A stretch of DNA of 64,000 nt. Source: Pectobacterium sp013449375 (GTDB lineage: Bacteria; Pseudomonadota; Gammaproteobacteria; Enterobacterales; Enterobacteriaceae). Location: assembly GCF_048593165.1 (NCBI RefSeq), contig NZ_CP184271.1. One strand, written 5' to 3'. The notes beneath the pieces were generated by a model that saw nothing but the letters and a program-made list of their open reading frames with translations, did no database searches and was not told the origin of the DNA. Both the position numbers and the translations under genes were made by a program. Positions 9,024 to 17,543 of this stretch are shown here, one piece after another; the first letter of the stretch is position 1, and the number at the start of each line of letters is the position of its first letter.

Positions 9024-9578
9024 TCAAATGATTGCCTTCAGATAAAACGTAGATAGCCCCGTTGATGCGTCGGCCCGAAACGTAAACTGGAGTGGCTCAC
9101 TGGCATCACGCGCGACGGTCAACAGCCCCATATCCGCGCCTTTGCTTGATGACGGGGTTTCATCGCGCAGGGAGGCCTTATAGGCGAGGCGGATTTCATC
9201 AAGCGTCATACCGCGCAGTGGCTCAAGGCGTCCCCGCAGCGCCTCGACATCGTCGGGGTGTACTGGGTTAGCACATAGCAGGAAGTATTTCCCATTTTCG
9301 TAACCCAGACAGACGGAGCCATGACGGACTTCGGCGGGCTGATCGAGCGCCGTTAGCGGGGCGGCGGAATAGCGAGTAATGTTCTGCACCATTTCGACGA
9401 AGGTAGAGAACAGTCTGCGACGGATACCGGCAGGAAGCTGTTTTTTCTCCAGCTGTAGTCGCATGGTTTCAGCCAGTGAACTGATGATGTTTTGTGAAAA
9501 ATAGCCCACGTAATATAGCGTGATGTCATGCTGGTGTGAGGGCGTGAAAAATTCAGTGTATTTGATATTTGGCATCAT
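9024..9578 (-). CDS. siaB: SiaB-like protein kinase
   Basis: A 184-residue protein of the SiaB family, a GHKL-type kinase that phosphorylates SiaC. Seen: FVEMVQNITRYS, which holds the N-box-like asparagine of the ATP site, and SKGADMGLLTVARDAS, a glycine-containing lid region. The frame can be opened at a TTG at 9599, overlapping siaA; I prefer the double ATG at 9578/9575, preceded by CAGGCAGGCAG. It lies between siaA and siaC with almost no spacing. Confidence 0.87.
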   Translation of the reverse strand: MMPNIKYTEFFTPSHQHDITLYYVGYFSQNIISSLAETMRLQLEKKQLPAGIRRRLFSTFVEMVQNITRYSAAPLTALDQPAEVRHGSVCLGYENGKYFLLCANPVHPDDVEALRGRLEPLRGMTLDEIRLAYKASLRDETPSSSKGADMGLLTVARDASEPLQFTFRADASTGLSTFYLKAII

Positions 9579-9591
9579 TCTGCCTGCCTGA

Positions 9592-10836
9592 TTAAACAAA
9601 AGTCGAACAATGTCGGAAGCCCCAAAATGTTAAATCATCTCGTCGGGTCTGATCGCCCTGGTAGATCTTGTGTGCCGACAGGAGCTGGTTAGCCAGCTCA
9701 CGCATCGGCTGGTGTTGATAGTGCTGGAGATGCTCCTGTAGCCGACGTTTTCCAAACATAATCCGGCGTTCTCCGCCGATTTGATCCGTCAATCCATCCG
9801 TGGTGGTAAAAAACATATCGTCATCATGAAGCGGCAATTCGTAGCTCGACCACTGGTAGTCATAAGGTGTTTCGGTATAGCCGATCCCCATACGATCGCA
9901 CTGAAGTGGTGTCAGTTGCCCAGTATGGCGTTGCAGCATGAAAGCAGGCATCCTCGCGCCGGAAAATGTCAGCGTGTTGCGCGTCATGTCGCAAAACATC
10001 AGCATGGCATCGCAACCGTCGTTAGAAGCCGAAAGCTGGCGCGTCTCGTCACGCTGCCCCAGCGTATCTTTAATATGGCGGTTGATCGTTTGTAATAGCT
10101 GCGCAGGCAGCATCGGACCGTGCTGGGTCAGCGCCTGTTCCAGTGCGGAAGAGAAAATCAGTGTCATAAATGCACCGGGTACGCCGTGTCCAGTGCAGTC
10201 TGCGACGGCAGCAAGCCAGCCATTCTGATAGGTTTTAAAGGCATAGCAGTCACCGCCGACACAGTCTCGCGGTTCCCAAGCCAAACACCAGTCCGCAAGC
10301 GTGCGGGACATCGCCTGCGTTGACGTCGTCAGCATCGCGGCCTGAATCACGCTGGCATATTCTATACTCTGCATAATCTGCTGATGCTGGCGCAGGTGCA
10401 TATCGGAGACGGCCTTAATCAGATCGATACCCAGCCCGATACCGATATAACGCCCGCTCTCGGTGATCATAAAGCCATCCGTCAGCGATTTATCACCCGT
10501 GATCACCGTTTGATCGGCCACGTCGTTTAACGACGCCAACGCATCAACAATCAGCGGGTTTTTATCCATAAACGCGATGCAGCTCTTTTTATCGTACAGT
10601 TCGCGATAAAAGGGCCGTGCCATCTGCGAGAGAAAAATGTGGCGGTTGATTAAGCCGAAAGGGCGTCCATCCTCAACGACAGGCAGGCTGACCCACTCTT
10701 TATTTTTACTAAATAACTGCAATACGGTGGCGTTGTCGGTGTCAGGGGAAACATCCGGCAAGGGAGTGCAAAGATCGCGCGCCACCGGTATATCTCGGAG
10801 GCGCGGTTGGGCGGATCGAACGGGCATGGCGATCAT
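9592..10836 (-). CDS. siaA: SiaA-like PP2C/SpoIIE phosphatase with N-terminal CBS-like region
   Basis: A 414-residue protein, first gene of the sia-like operon. The C-terminal half (about 165-405) is a SpoIIE-type PPM serine/threonine phosphatase with metal-site segments AVADCTGHGVPGAFM and FFTTTDGLTDQIGG. It should dephosphorylate SiaC. The N-terminal region has no membrane helix; it shows two CBS-like units, one around VLQLFSKNKEWVSLPVVEDG and one around VITGDKSLTDGFMITESGRY. P. aeruginosa SiaA instead carries membrane helices and a HAMP domain, so the signal sensed here is probably cytosolic, perhaps a nucleotide. Start ATG at 10836; an in-frame ATG at codon 4 is also possible. Confidence 0.88.
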   Translation of the reverse strand: MIAMPVRSAQPRLRDIPVARDLCTPLPDVSPDTDNATVLQLFSKNKEWVSLPVVEDGRPFGLINRHIFLSQMARPFYRELYDKKSCIAFMDKNPLIVDALASLNDVADQTVITGDKSLTDGFMITESGRYIGIGLGIDLIKAVSDMHLRQHQQIMQSIEYASVIQAAMLTTSTQAMSRTLADWCLAWEPRDCVGGDCYAFKTYQNGWLAAVADCTGHGVPGAFMTLIFSSALEQALTQHGPMLPAQLLQTINRHIKDTLGQRDETRQLSASNDGCDAMLMFCDMTRNTLTFSGARMPAFMLQRHTGQLTPLQCDRMGIGYTETPYDYQWSSYELPLHDDDMFFTTTDGLTDQIGGERRIMFGKRRLQEHLQHYQHQPMRELANQLLSAHKIYQGDQTRRDDLTFWGFRHCSTFV

Positions 10837-10920
10837 GGTTAATCTTTGGGCAGATTTGTCTTTAAGGCAAAATACCCGCCCTTGATGACCAAATGATGAC
10901 AGCCCCCGTTTTCGGTAAGG

Positions 10921-12114
10921 CTATTGTGCGTCCAGTACGTTAGCCATGATTTGATTTTGCCAGTCGAAATAGGGGTTAAAGGTCAGACGCACGTGGGTTT
11001 TGCCGTTTTCCTCGTATCCCCAATCGGAATACCACAGCGTGCTGCGATCCGCACAGGCCGCTAGGTCACTATTGGTTTGTCCATTGGCGCAAATGACGAT
11101 TGCACCGGCTTTACCGTATTCCTTATTCTCTGGCGAAAACAGCAGCGACATGTGTGAGAACTGGCTGATGCGCCACTCAGGCAGCGAGCCTGTTCGCACC
11201 AAAACGCGTGAGGAATGTACGCCAGCAGGGCGATCGCCATACCAGATCAGACGGCTGGACGGGTGGGTAAACTGCTTATCGAACGCGTCGACAATGTAAG
11301 CCGTATCAACGACGGAATCATGCTCTGCCAGCACGATTAATACCGGCTTGTCATAAGGCTTTTTGGCAAGCTCTGAACGCACCCCGCTGCTGGAATAATA
11401 ATATTGGGCGAAACCGTTGGTCGGCACACGCATATAGCGGGTTGCCAACTGCTCAGGGTAGCCGGGGCGTGCTGGCATCAGCCAGTCGGTAAAGACAGAC
11501 AGCATCGGCGTCATGAAGTCGTATTTTTCGTTGGATTTAATTGCGGGGGAAAATAACACCAGCCCTTTGATTTCCGGATGTTGTAACGCGTATTCCAGCA
11601 CCAAATTGCCGCCAGTGGAGAAGCCACCCAGATAAACCTCATCGACCTCTTTGCTGAGGATGGCGGCCTGCTCGGCGACCACTTTGCGCCAGTCATCGAC
11701 GGTGACGTGCAATAGGTCTGACGGCCGGGTGCCATGTCCCGGTAGCAACACGGTTCTGACCAGAAAGCCTTGTTCCACCAATTGCGGCGTGACGTCAATG
11801 AATGAGCCGGGTGAATCTCCCAGCCCGTGCACCAGCAAAATCGCTTTATGTGGCTGACCCGCAGGGCGTGTTTCATTGGGGGTGTTCCAGCGTAATTCCA
11901 GCTGTTTATCCGTGCTCTGGAAGGCGCGGTGTTGTTCTACCCAACGCGTCGTGTCTTGCTGATAACGCTCGAATGACGCTTGTCCTAATGGCGTGATATC
12001 ACGTGGATTGCTATTGCACCCCACGATAAAAAGCACCCCGACCAGAGCGAGCAAGCTCGCCATCACCTGTTTCCAGGTGGTCCAGGAAACTAACCGGAAT
12101 ACGTGTATTGTCAT
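10921..12114 (-). CDS. alpha/beta hydrolase lipoprotein
   Basis: A 397-residue envelope protein. A hydrophobic signal segment ends in the lipobox-like FIVGC near residue 33, suggesting a lipid-anchored form. The alpha/beta hydrolase fold of the serine aminopeptidase/lysophospholipase type follows: LLVHGLGDSPGSF for the oxyanion loop, the nucleophile elbow GGFSTGG with serine near residue 168, LAEHDSVVD for the acidic residue, and a histidine in SQFSHMSLLF. Its substrate is unknown. The start has an AGGAGC ribosome site. It is a single gene, divergent from the GntR regulator gene. Confidence 0.85.
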   Translation of the reverse strand: MTIHVFRLVSWTTWKQVMASLLALVGVLFIVGCNSNPRDITPLGQASFERYQQDTTRWVEQHRAFQSTDKQLELRWNTPNETRPAGQPHKAILLVHGLGDSPGSFIDVTPQLVEQGFLVRTVLLPGHGTRPSDLLHVTVDDWRKVVAEQAAILSKEVDEVYLGGFSTGGNLVLEYALQHPEIKGLVLFSPAIKSNEKYDFMTPMLSVFTDWLMPARPGYPEQLATRYMRVPTNGFAQYYYSSSGVRSELAKKPYDKPVLIVLAEHDSVVDTAYIVDAFDKQFTHPSSRLIWYGDRPAGVHSSRVLVRTGSLPEWRISQFSHMSLLFSPENKEYGKAGAIVICANGQTNSDLAACADRSTLWYSDWGYEENGKTHVRLTFNPYFDWQNQIMANVLDAQ

Positions 12115-12275
12115 TCATGCTCCTTGCCTATTGGGCAACATCAACCTGATCGCTAACGGGGTAATGGTGTTTCGACAACACTATATCTGAAATTATTTCG
12201 CGTGCAGATTGCTCAATGTGCGGCGTAATAGGGCTTCATGTTATACTTCAGACAAATTGGGCATTTTTCTGTCTT

Positions 12276-12288
12276 TTGGTCAGGCCAA
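12276..12288. promoter_or_regulatory. candidate autoregulatory operator of the GntR regulator
   Basis: TTGGTCAGGCCAA is a near-palindrome 37 bases before the regulator start codon. It shares TTGGTCA with the site at 13221-13236 in front of uxuA, but its spacer is one base longer than in the known UxuR-type TTGG-N4-CCAA consensus. Position suggests autoregulation; this is tentative. Confidence 0.35.
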
Positions 12289-12325
12289 TATTGCGATGGC
12301 CGATGTTGAATAAAGGGATGGTGGT

Positions 12326-13060
12326 ATGCGTTTATATCAGCAGATTGGTGACAATCTCCGCGAGGAAATTCTGAAGGGCAACTATCAGATTGGCGATCGC
12401 TTGCCTCCCGAACGTGATATTGCTGAAACCTACAATGTCAGCCGTAGCGTGGTGCGTGAAGCGCTGATCATGCTGGAGCTGGAAAAGCTGATCGAGGTGC
12501 GTAAAGGCTCTGGCGTTTATGTCATGCAACTGCCGACCACACAGGGGAAAGAGGGCGTAGTGGACAGCGGCTATGGTCCCTTTGAGCTGATGCAGGCGCG
12601 TCAACTGCTGGAAGGTGAAGTGGCCGCTTTTGCCGCGATGCAGGCGACCAAAAGTGACATTGTGAAAATGCGGCAGGCCATTGAACAAGAAAGGACATCG
12701 CTTGAAAACGGCAGTGTGGATGAAAGTGCCGATGAGCAATTCCATTGCCTACTGGCGCAGTCTACCCAAAACAGCGTCTTAGCCAATATGGTGTATGAAG
12801 TGTGGCAGGCGCGTAAACGCAGCCCAATGTGGCAGGGCATTCACTCCCATACCGAGGGTTTCAGCTATCAGCGCCAGTGGCTGGACGATCATGAACAGAT
12901 CCTGCGTGCCGTGTCTCGTCGTGATGTGAACATGGCGCGTCAGGCAATGTGGCAGCATCTGGAAAACGTAAAAATTAAACTACTGGAAATCTCGAACGTG
13001 GACGATCCAGCGTTCGACGGCTATCTGTTCGAGTCTGTTCCTTCGCGTCTGGAATCCTGA
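12326..13060 (+). CDS. uxuR: GntR/FadR-family hexuronate regulator (UxuR/ExuR-like)
   Basis: A 244-residue repressor of the FadR branch of GntR regulators. The winged helix-turn-helix covers residues 1-70, with LPPERDIAETYNVSRSVVRE and a wing KGSGVYVM; a helical FCD effector domain follows with histidines around residues 135-210 that would bind metal and a sugar acid. It closely resembles both UxuR and ExuR of E. coli. Its place 280 bases upstream of uxuA in the same direction favours control of glucuronate/galacturonate catabolism, with fructuronate or tagaturonate as likely inducer. Which of the two orthologues it is cannot be settled from sequence reading alone. Confidence 0.8.
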   Translation: MRLYQQIGDNLREEILKGNYQIGDRLPPERDIAETYNVSRSVVREALIMLELEKLIEVRKGSGVYVMQLPTTQGKEGVVDSGYGPFELMQARQLLEGEVAAFAAMQATKSDIVKMRQAIEQERTSLENGSVDESADEQFHCLLAQSTQNSVLANMVYEVWQARKRSPMWQGIHSHTEGFSYQRQWLDDHEQILRAVSRRDVNMARQAMWQHLENVKIKLLEISNVDDPAFDGYLFESVPSRLES

Positions 13061-13090
13061 TTGCGCTTTGCATTCTCTTTCCCGTCTGGA

Positions 13091-13128
13091 TTTTCTCTCC
13101 GGTATCGCATCGGTGTGCGGAGAGAAAA
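13091..13128 (+). terminator. hairpin after the regulator gene
   Basis: TTTTCTCTCCG and CGGAGAGAAAA form an 11-bp stem with a 16-base loop, 30 bases after the regulator stop codon. There is no T-run after it, but the arms end in A/T runs, so it may act as a weak terminator that separates the regulator from uxuA. Confidence 0.5.
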
Positions 13129-13220
13129 GATATCAGACCAAATAACCTTTCTTTGATTTCCTCCTTCATTTTTTCAGTATTATTGGCATGGTGTTAGGCC
13201 AAAAAACGAGTTTTTTGTGT

Positions 13221-13236
13221 AATTGGTCAATCAATT
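13221..13236. promoter_or_regulatory. candidate UxuR/ExuR operator upstream of uxuA
   Basis: AATTGGTCAATCAATT is a 16-base near-perfect palindrome (one mismatch between arms) that fits the TTGG-N4-CCAA form of UxuR/ExuR sites with one deviation. It lies about 110 bases before the uxuA start codon, where a promoter is expected. A further inverted repeat TTGGC-N10-GCCAA overlaps 13182-13201. Confidence 0.5.
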
Positions 13237-13344
13237 TGTGCATTTCGTTTGACAGCCTGCCTCGGTCAGGTAGTCTTTTCGTTATTTATTGATGAAAAAA
13301 GTGACAAAACAACTTTCTCACTTGGCGAAAAAAGGTAACTCGGT

Positions 13345-14541
13345 ATGGAACAAACCTGGCGTTGGTACGGTCCGAACGATCCTGTCTCACTGGATGATGT
13401 TCGGCAGGCGGGCGCGACTGGCGTGGTGACGGCACTACACCACATTCCCAATGGTGAAATCTGGTCGATTGAAGAGATTGAAAAGCGCAAAGCCGAATTG
13501 AAGGCGAAAGGGCTGGTCTGGTCGGTGGTAGAAAGCGTGCCGGTGCATGAAGAGATCAAAACCCAGACGGGGAATTATCAGCAGCATATTGCTAATTACC
13601 AGCAATCGCTGCGTAATTTGGCGCAGTGTGGGATCGATACGGTGTGCTATAACTTCATGCCCGTATTGGACTGGACGCGAACCGATCTGGAGTATGTCCT
13701 GCCAGATGGTTCAAAAGCGTTGCGTTTCGATCATATTGCCTTTGCGGCCTTTGAACTGCATATCCTACAGCGTCACGGTGCTGAAAAAGATTACACGGCG
13801 GATGAACAGGCACAGGCTGCCGACTATTTCCGTGCGATGAGTGAAGAAGAGATTGCGCGTCTGACGGGGAATATTATCGCGGGCCTGCCGGGCTCCGAAG
13901 AAGGCTATACGCTTGAGCAATTCCGCGGACGTTTGGCGGAATATGACGGTATTGACCATGCGACACTGCGTGAGCACCTTGGGCATTTCCTGCGTGAGAT
14001 TGTGCCTGTTGCGGAAGCTGTCGGTATTCGCCTAGCCATTCACCCCGATGATCCGCCGCGTCCGATTCTTGGGTTGCCGCGCGTGATGTCCACGATTGAC
14101 GACATGCGCTGGTTGAAACAGACGGTTGATAGCCTGCATAACGGCTTTACCTTCTGTACAGGTTCTTACGGCGTACGGGCTGATAATGATTTGGTGACGA
14201 TGCTGGAAACGTTTGCCGATCGCGTGCATTTCACCCATCTGCGTGCCACCTGTCGCGAAGATAACCCCAATTCCTTCCACGAAGGGGCGCATTTGCAGGG
14301 GGATGTAGATATGGTGGCGATTATCAACGCCATTCTGGCGGAAGAGCTGCGGCGCCAGAGGGCGGGCGATCGCCGTCCGATCCCGATGCGGCCAGATCAC
14401 GGGCATCAGATGCTGGACGATCTGAAAAAGAAAACCAATCCCGGCTACTCGGCAATCGGTCGTCTGAAAGGGCTGGCGGAACTGCGTGGCGTCGAGCTGG
14501 CGCTGAAGCGCACGCTGTTTACCGAATTGCAGCAAGGATGA
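13345..14541 (+). CDS. uxuA: mannonate dehydratase
   Basis: A 398-residue cytosolic enzyme that dehydrates D-mannonate to 2-keto-3-deoxygluconate, the step joining glucuronate catabolism to the KDG pathway. It matches E. coli UxuA over its full length: MEQTWRWYGPNDPVSLDDVR at the start, the metal-binding AIHPDDPPRPILGLPRV stretch near residue 235, and PMRPDHGHQMLDDL near the end. A GGTAAC ribosome region precedes the ATG. It is a single gene without uxuB beside it, followed by a strong hairpin. Control by the adjacent GntR regulator is inferred from the operator-like palindrome upstream. Confidence 0.97.
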   Translation: MEQTWRWYGPNDPVSLDDVRQAGATGVVTALHHIPNGEIWSIEEIEKRKAELKAKGLVWSVVESVPVHEEIKTQTGNYQQHIANYQQSLRNLAQCGIDTVCYNFMPVLDWTRTDLEYVLPDGSKALRFDHIAFAAFELHILQRHGAEKDYTADEQAQAADYFRAMSEEEIARLTGNIIAGLPGSEEGYTLEQFRGRLAEYDGIDHATLREHLGHFLREIVPVAEAVGIRLAIHPDDPPRPILGLPRVMSTIDDMRWLKQTVDSLHNGFTFCTGSYGVRADNDLVTMLETFADRVHFTHLRATCREDNPNSFHEGAHLQGDVDMVAIINAILAEELRRQRAGDRRPIPMRPDHGHQMLDDLKKKTNPGYSAIGRLKGLAELRGVELALKRTLFTELQQG

Positions 14542-14550
14542 TGAAATGAA

Positions 14551-14578
14551 ACAGACCGTGCTTAGTAGCACGGTCTGT
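14551..14578 (+). terminator. hairpin between uxuA and pel3
   Basis: ACAGACCGTGC and GCACGGTCTGT form a perfect 11-bp stem with loop TTAGTA, 10 bases after the uxuA stop codon. No T-run follows on the plus strand. It separates two convergent genes. Confidence 0.65.
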
Positions 14579-14639
14579 AGATGACTGATGCGTCAGGACC
14601 CCAGAGGAAGTTAATTACGAGTGAACTCTGCCAGCAGAA

Positions 14640-15683
14640 TTACAGGGCTTTAACGTTTGAGCGGCTGACTTTACAGTTCTTGGTATCCCAGTATTCACCG
14701 TGTTTAGGAGAGTTACCTTTGCCTTTTTCTACGCCGGTAAACTCTTCACATACCGGTGGTTTTCCTTCTTTATAGTTTTTAATACGCAAATCGCGGATTT
14801 CAGCCACATCGCCAAAGTTACGGTTTACGCCAGCGATGCTGTCGATGGTGCCATTAACGGTTGCGCTGATGATGGTCAGGTTACGCGGGCCACCGTTGTT
14901 GGTGCAGTCACCGCAAGAGCGCCACAGTTTGCCGTGTTGACCGGTCAGGGTGAAGTTGCCCTGTACGATCGTGTGGCTGTTTTTGGCATTCTGTTGCAGC
15001 ACTTTGTCCGGTTTTCCACCAGGGCCATTGGTGGTGTTATGTGCGACACCGCCGACGATGGTCAGCGTTTTGCCGTTATTGGTTGCGGCATCTTCACAGA
15101 TGTCTTCCCAGATCACGTTTTCAATACGGCAGTTGCCTGATTTACAGTGGATACCGTCAGAACCGCCTTTTTCGGAGATGCGCAGGTTCTTAATGGTGGC
15201 ATTTTCCAGCGTGATAACCGGAGGCTGCTTATCACTGTCGCCTGAACAGCTCAAACCCAGAGTAATACCACCGCAGTCTACGGTTTTATCTTTAATTACC
15301 GCACCTGCTTTACATTCTGAACTGGCTGCCTTAAGCGGCGCTGCACGCAATGGCGCAGGTGCCGTTGAGGCGGCATTCGATTTCAGAACGCTATTATTAC
15401 CGCTAACGGTATCCACCCAATACCAATAGTCTGACTGTGGATTGGCGCTTAAATCGGTAAAAGTCCTGTCGGTAGAATTGAGCTCTGCGATTTTTTCGCT
15501 GCCAGCCTGATTATTACTGGTACTGCGATACACATCCTGGCGAACAACGTTGCCTGCATCGGTAGACCAGCTTAAATAGGTGGCGTTGTCTTTTTTCAGC
15601 AGCATCAACATGGTGTCATTAGCTTGAGCCTGAAAAGAAAAAGCAGCCGTACATAAAAATATCGGTGTTAAATACTTAAACAT
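14640..15683 (-). CDS. pel3: secreted pectate lyase, family PL3, with Fn3-like N-domain
   Basis: A 347-residue exported enzyme that cleaves polygalacturonate by calcium-dependent beta-elimination. A signal peptide of about 21 residues ends FSFQAQA. Residues 25-105 look like a fibronectin type III-like domain (YLSWSTDAGNVVRQDVYRST, YWYWVDTVSGNN). The PL3 catalytic domain follows, rich in paired cysteines, with SDGIHCKSGNCRIENVIWED and LWRSCGDCTNNGGPR. This layout matches Pectobacterium Pel3 and Dickeya PelI. Export by the Sec and type II (Out) route is expected from the family. An AAGGA ribosome site precedes the ATG. The gene is divergent from pehA across a 577-base AT-rich region, a linkage I recall for pel-3/peh-1 of P. 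carotovorum. Confidence 0.94.
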   Translation of the reverse strand: MFKYLTPIFLCTAAFSFQAQANDTMLMLLKKDNATYLSWSTDAGNVVRQDVYRSTSNNQAGSEKIAELNSTDRTFTDLSANPQSDYWYWVDTVSGNNSVLKSNAASTAPAPLRAAPLKAASSECKAGAVIKDKTVDCGGITLGLSCSGDSDKQPPVITLENATIKNLRISEKGGSDGIHCKSGNCRIENVIWEDICEDAATNNGKTLTIVGGVAHNTTNGPGGKPDKVLQQNAKNSHTIVQGNFTLTGQHGKLWRSCGDCTNNGGPRNLTIISATVNGTIDSIAGVNRNFGDVAEIRDLRIKNYKEGKPPVCEEFTGVEKGKGNSPKHGEYWDTKNCKVSRSNVKAL

Positions 15684-16260
15684 GTGTTTTTCCTTGTAAA
15701 TTAAACGGATATTTTTTCTCTTTATTTATTCCAAATAAAGAGGGAGTCCTTGCGCATCGAAAAGGATTATATAGCAGAGAGTGTGAAATGAATAATAATT
15801 CGGGAAAAATATTGAGCTTAATCAGATTATTTAATTTACCCTGTGATTATTTTATATTTAATTTTATTTGTTGTTAATTATGTTTTATTTAATTATTTCT
15901 TGTGAACTAATTAATCTTCGGAAGATTCTTATTAAATAAATAAGAAAAGTGAATGGCTTGAAGAGATAAAAATCTTACCACCTGCTCACGGGCAGACATG
16001 ACTGGATTCGGTTGATTTCTACGTTTCGTTGATGTGCTATTTACTTTTCTGGTGATAATTTAATCATGCGTAAAGCTGAATGCTTCTCTCAATAAGCATT
16101 GAGATTTTTTATGTAAATGGAGTTTTATTAGCCGACATATTCATGTGCGACAATTTTTAGTGTCTATAAAAGGTTTTATTTTTCTTCTTAATAAAAAAGA
16201 AAATGAAATTTATTTTTTAGTCACAACAAAATTGCGGATATCTATAAGGGAAGGTTTGAC
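15684..16260. promoter_or_regulatory. AT-rich divergent control region of pel3 and pehA
   Basis: A 577-base region with no gene, much richer in A/T than the flanking genes, which is common for H-NS-sensitive virulence promoters. A TATAAT box on the minus strand near 15763-15768 is a possible -10 for pel3. A KdgR-like site sits near pehA (separate entry). The long distance leaves about 230-bp leaders possible for both genes. Confidence 0.55.
16201..16220 (+). promoter_or_regulatory. candidate KdgR box upstream of pehA
   Basis: AAATGAAATTTATTTTTTAG fits the KdgR consensus (AAATGAAA, six bases, TTTCA-type half) with a perfect left half and one change in the core of the right half. It ends 40 bases before the pehA start codon, suitable for repression in the leader. 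KdgR control of pectinases is established in soft-rot bacteria; this particular site is an inference. Confidence 0.4.
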
Positions 16261-17469
16261 ATGGAATACCAATCAGGCAAGCGAGTTTTATCTCTATCAC
16301 TAGGGCTTATCGGCCTGTTCAGCGCATCGGCATGGGCTTCTGACTCACGAACGGTGAGTGAGCCAAAAGCGCCGTCCTCCTGTACGGTGCTTAAAGCGGA
16401 CAGCAGTACGGCCACCAGCACCATTCAAAAAGCGCTGAATAGCTGCGGACAAGGCAAAGCGGTCAGGTTGAGCGCGGGGAGCACGTCCGTCTTTCTGAGC
16501 GGCCCGCTTTCTCTGCCTTCGGGCGTCAGCTTGTTAATCGACAAAGGGGTGACGCTGCGTGCCGTGAATAACGCCAAATCTTTTGAGAATGCGGCGTCAT
16601 CCTGTGGCGTAGTGGATAACAACGGTAAAGGTTGTAATGCATTTATTACCGCCACGAGTACGACGAATAGCGGAATCTATGGGCCGGGCACCATTGATGG
16701 GCAAGGGGGCGTGAAGCTTCAAGATAAAAAGGTAAGCTGGTGGGATCTGGCCGCCGATGCCAAAGTGAAAAAGCTGAAACAGAATACTCCTCGTCTGATT
16801 CAGATTAACAAGAGCAAGAATTTCACGCTGTATAACATTTCCCTCATTAACTCCCCGAATTTCCACGTCGTGTTCAGCGATGGTGATGGTTTTACTGCGT
16901 GGAAAACCACGATCAAAACGCCGTCCACGGCGAGAAACACCGACGGTATCGATCCGATGTCATCAAAAAACATCACCATCGCTTACAGCAATATTTCGAC
17001 GGGCGACGATAACGTGGCGATCAAAGCCTATAAAGGCCGTGCCGAGACGCGCAATATTTCCATTTTGCATAACGAATTCGGAACCGGCCACGGGATGTCG
17101 ATCGGCAGCGAAACGATGGGGGTTTACAACGTAACCGTTGATGACCTGAATATGAATGGCACCACGAATGGTTTGCGCATTAAGAGTGATAAGTCGGCCG
17201 CTGGGGTGGTCAATGGCGTTCGGTATAGCAATGTCGTCATGAAGAATGTGGCGAAACCGATTGTGATTGATACGGTATATGAGAAAAAAGAGGGAAGTAA
17301 TGTGCCTGAGTGGAGCGACATTACATTTAAAGATATTACGTCCCAAACCAAAGGTGTGGTGGTGCTGAACGGCGAGAACGCGAAAAAGCCGATCGAAGTG
17401 ACGATGAAGAACGTCACATTGACGAGCGACAGTACCTGGCAAATCAAGAACGTCACCGTTAAGAAGTAA
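16261..17469 (+). CDS. pehA: secreted endo-polygalacturonase, family GH28
   Basis: A 402-residue exported hydrolase that cuts alpha-1,4 galacturonosyl bonds in demethylated pectin. The signal peptide ends at about residue 26 (SASAWA). The GH28 beta-helix motifs are all present in order: NTDGIDP, GDDNVAIK with the catalytic aspartates, GHGMSIGS with the catalytic histidine, and RIKSD. Length and motifs match PehA/Peh-1 of Pectobacterium carotovorum. An AAGGGAAGG ribosome site precedes the ATG. Transported by the type II system by analogy; regulation probably involves KdgR and global virulence regulators. Confidence 0.96.
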   Translation: MEYQSGKRVLSLSLGLIGLFSASAWASDSRTVSEPKAPSSCTVLKADSSTATSTIQKALNSCGQGKAVRLSAGSTSVFLSGPLSLPSGVSLLIDKGVTLRAVNNAKSFENAASSCGVVDNNGKGCNAFITATSTTNSGIYGPGTIDGQGGVKLQDKKVSWWDLAADAKVKKLKQNTPRLIQINKSKNFTLYNISLINSPNFHVVFSDGDGFTAWKTTIKTPSTARNTDGIDPMSSKNITIAYSNISTGDDNVAIKAYKGRAETRNISILHNEFGTGHGMSIGSETMGVYNVTVDDLNMNGTTNGLRIKSDKSAAGVVNGVRYSNVVMKNVAKPIVIDTVYEKKEGSNVPEWSDITFKDITSQTKGVVVLNGENAKKPIEVTMKNVTLTSDSTWQIKNVTVKK

Positions 17470-17497
17470 CGCGATTAAAAAATCGTTCTGTCATAAC

Positions 17498-17525
17498 CGC
17501 GCCGCGCGGGAAACCGTGCGGCGCG
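17498..17525 (+). terminator. GC-rich hairpin after pehA
   Basis: CGCGCCGCGCGG, loop GAAA, CCGTGCGGCGCG form a 12-bp stem with one wobble pair, 28 bases after the pehA stop. A T-run is missing, so termination could be weak or the stem may mainly protect the mRNA. Confidence 0.65.
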
Positions 17526-17543
17526 TGTGAGGGGCATGTTTCT

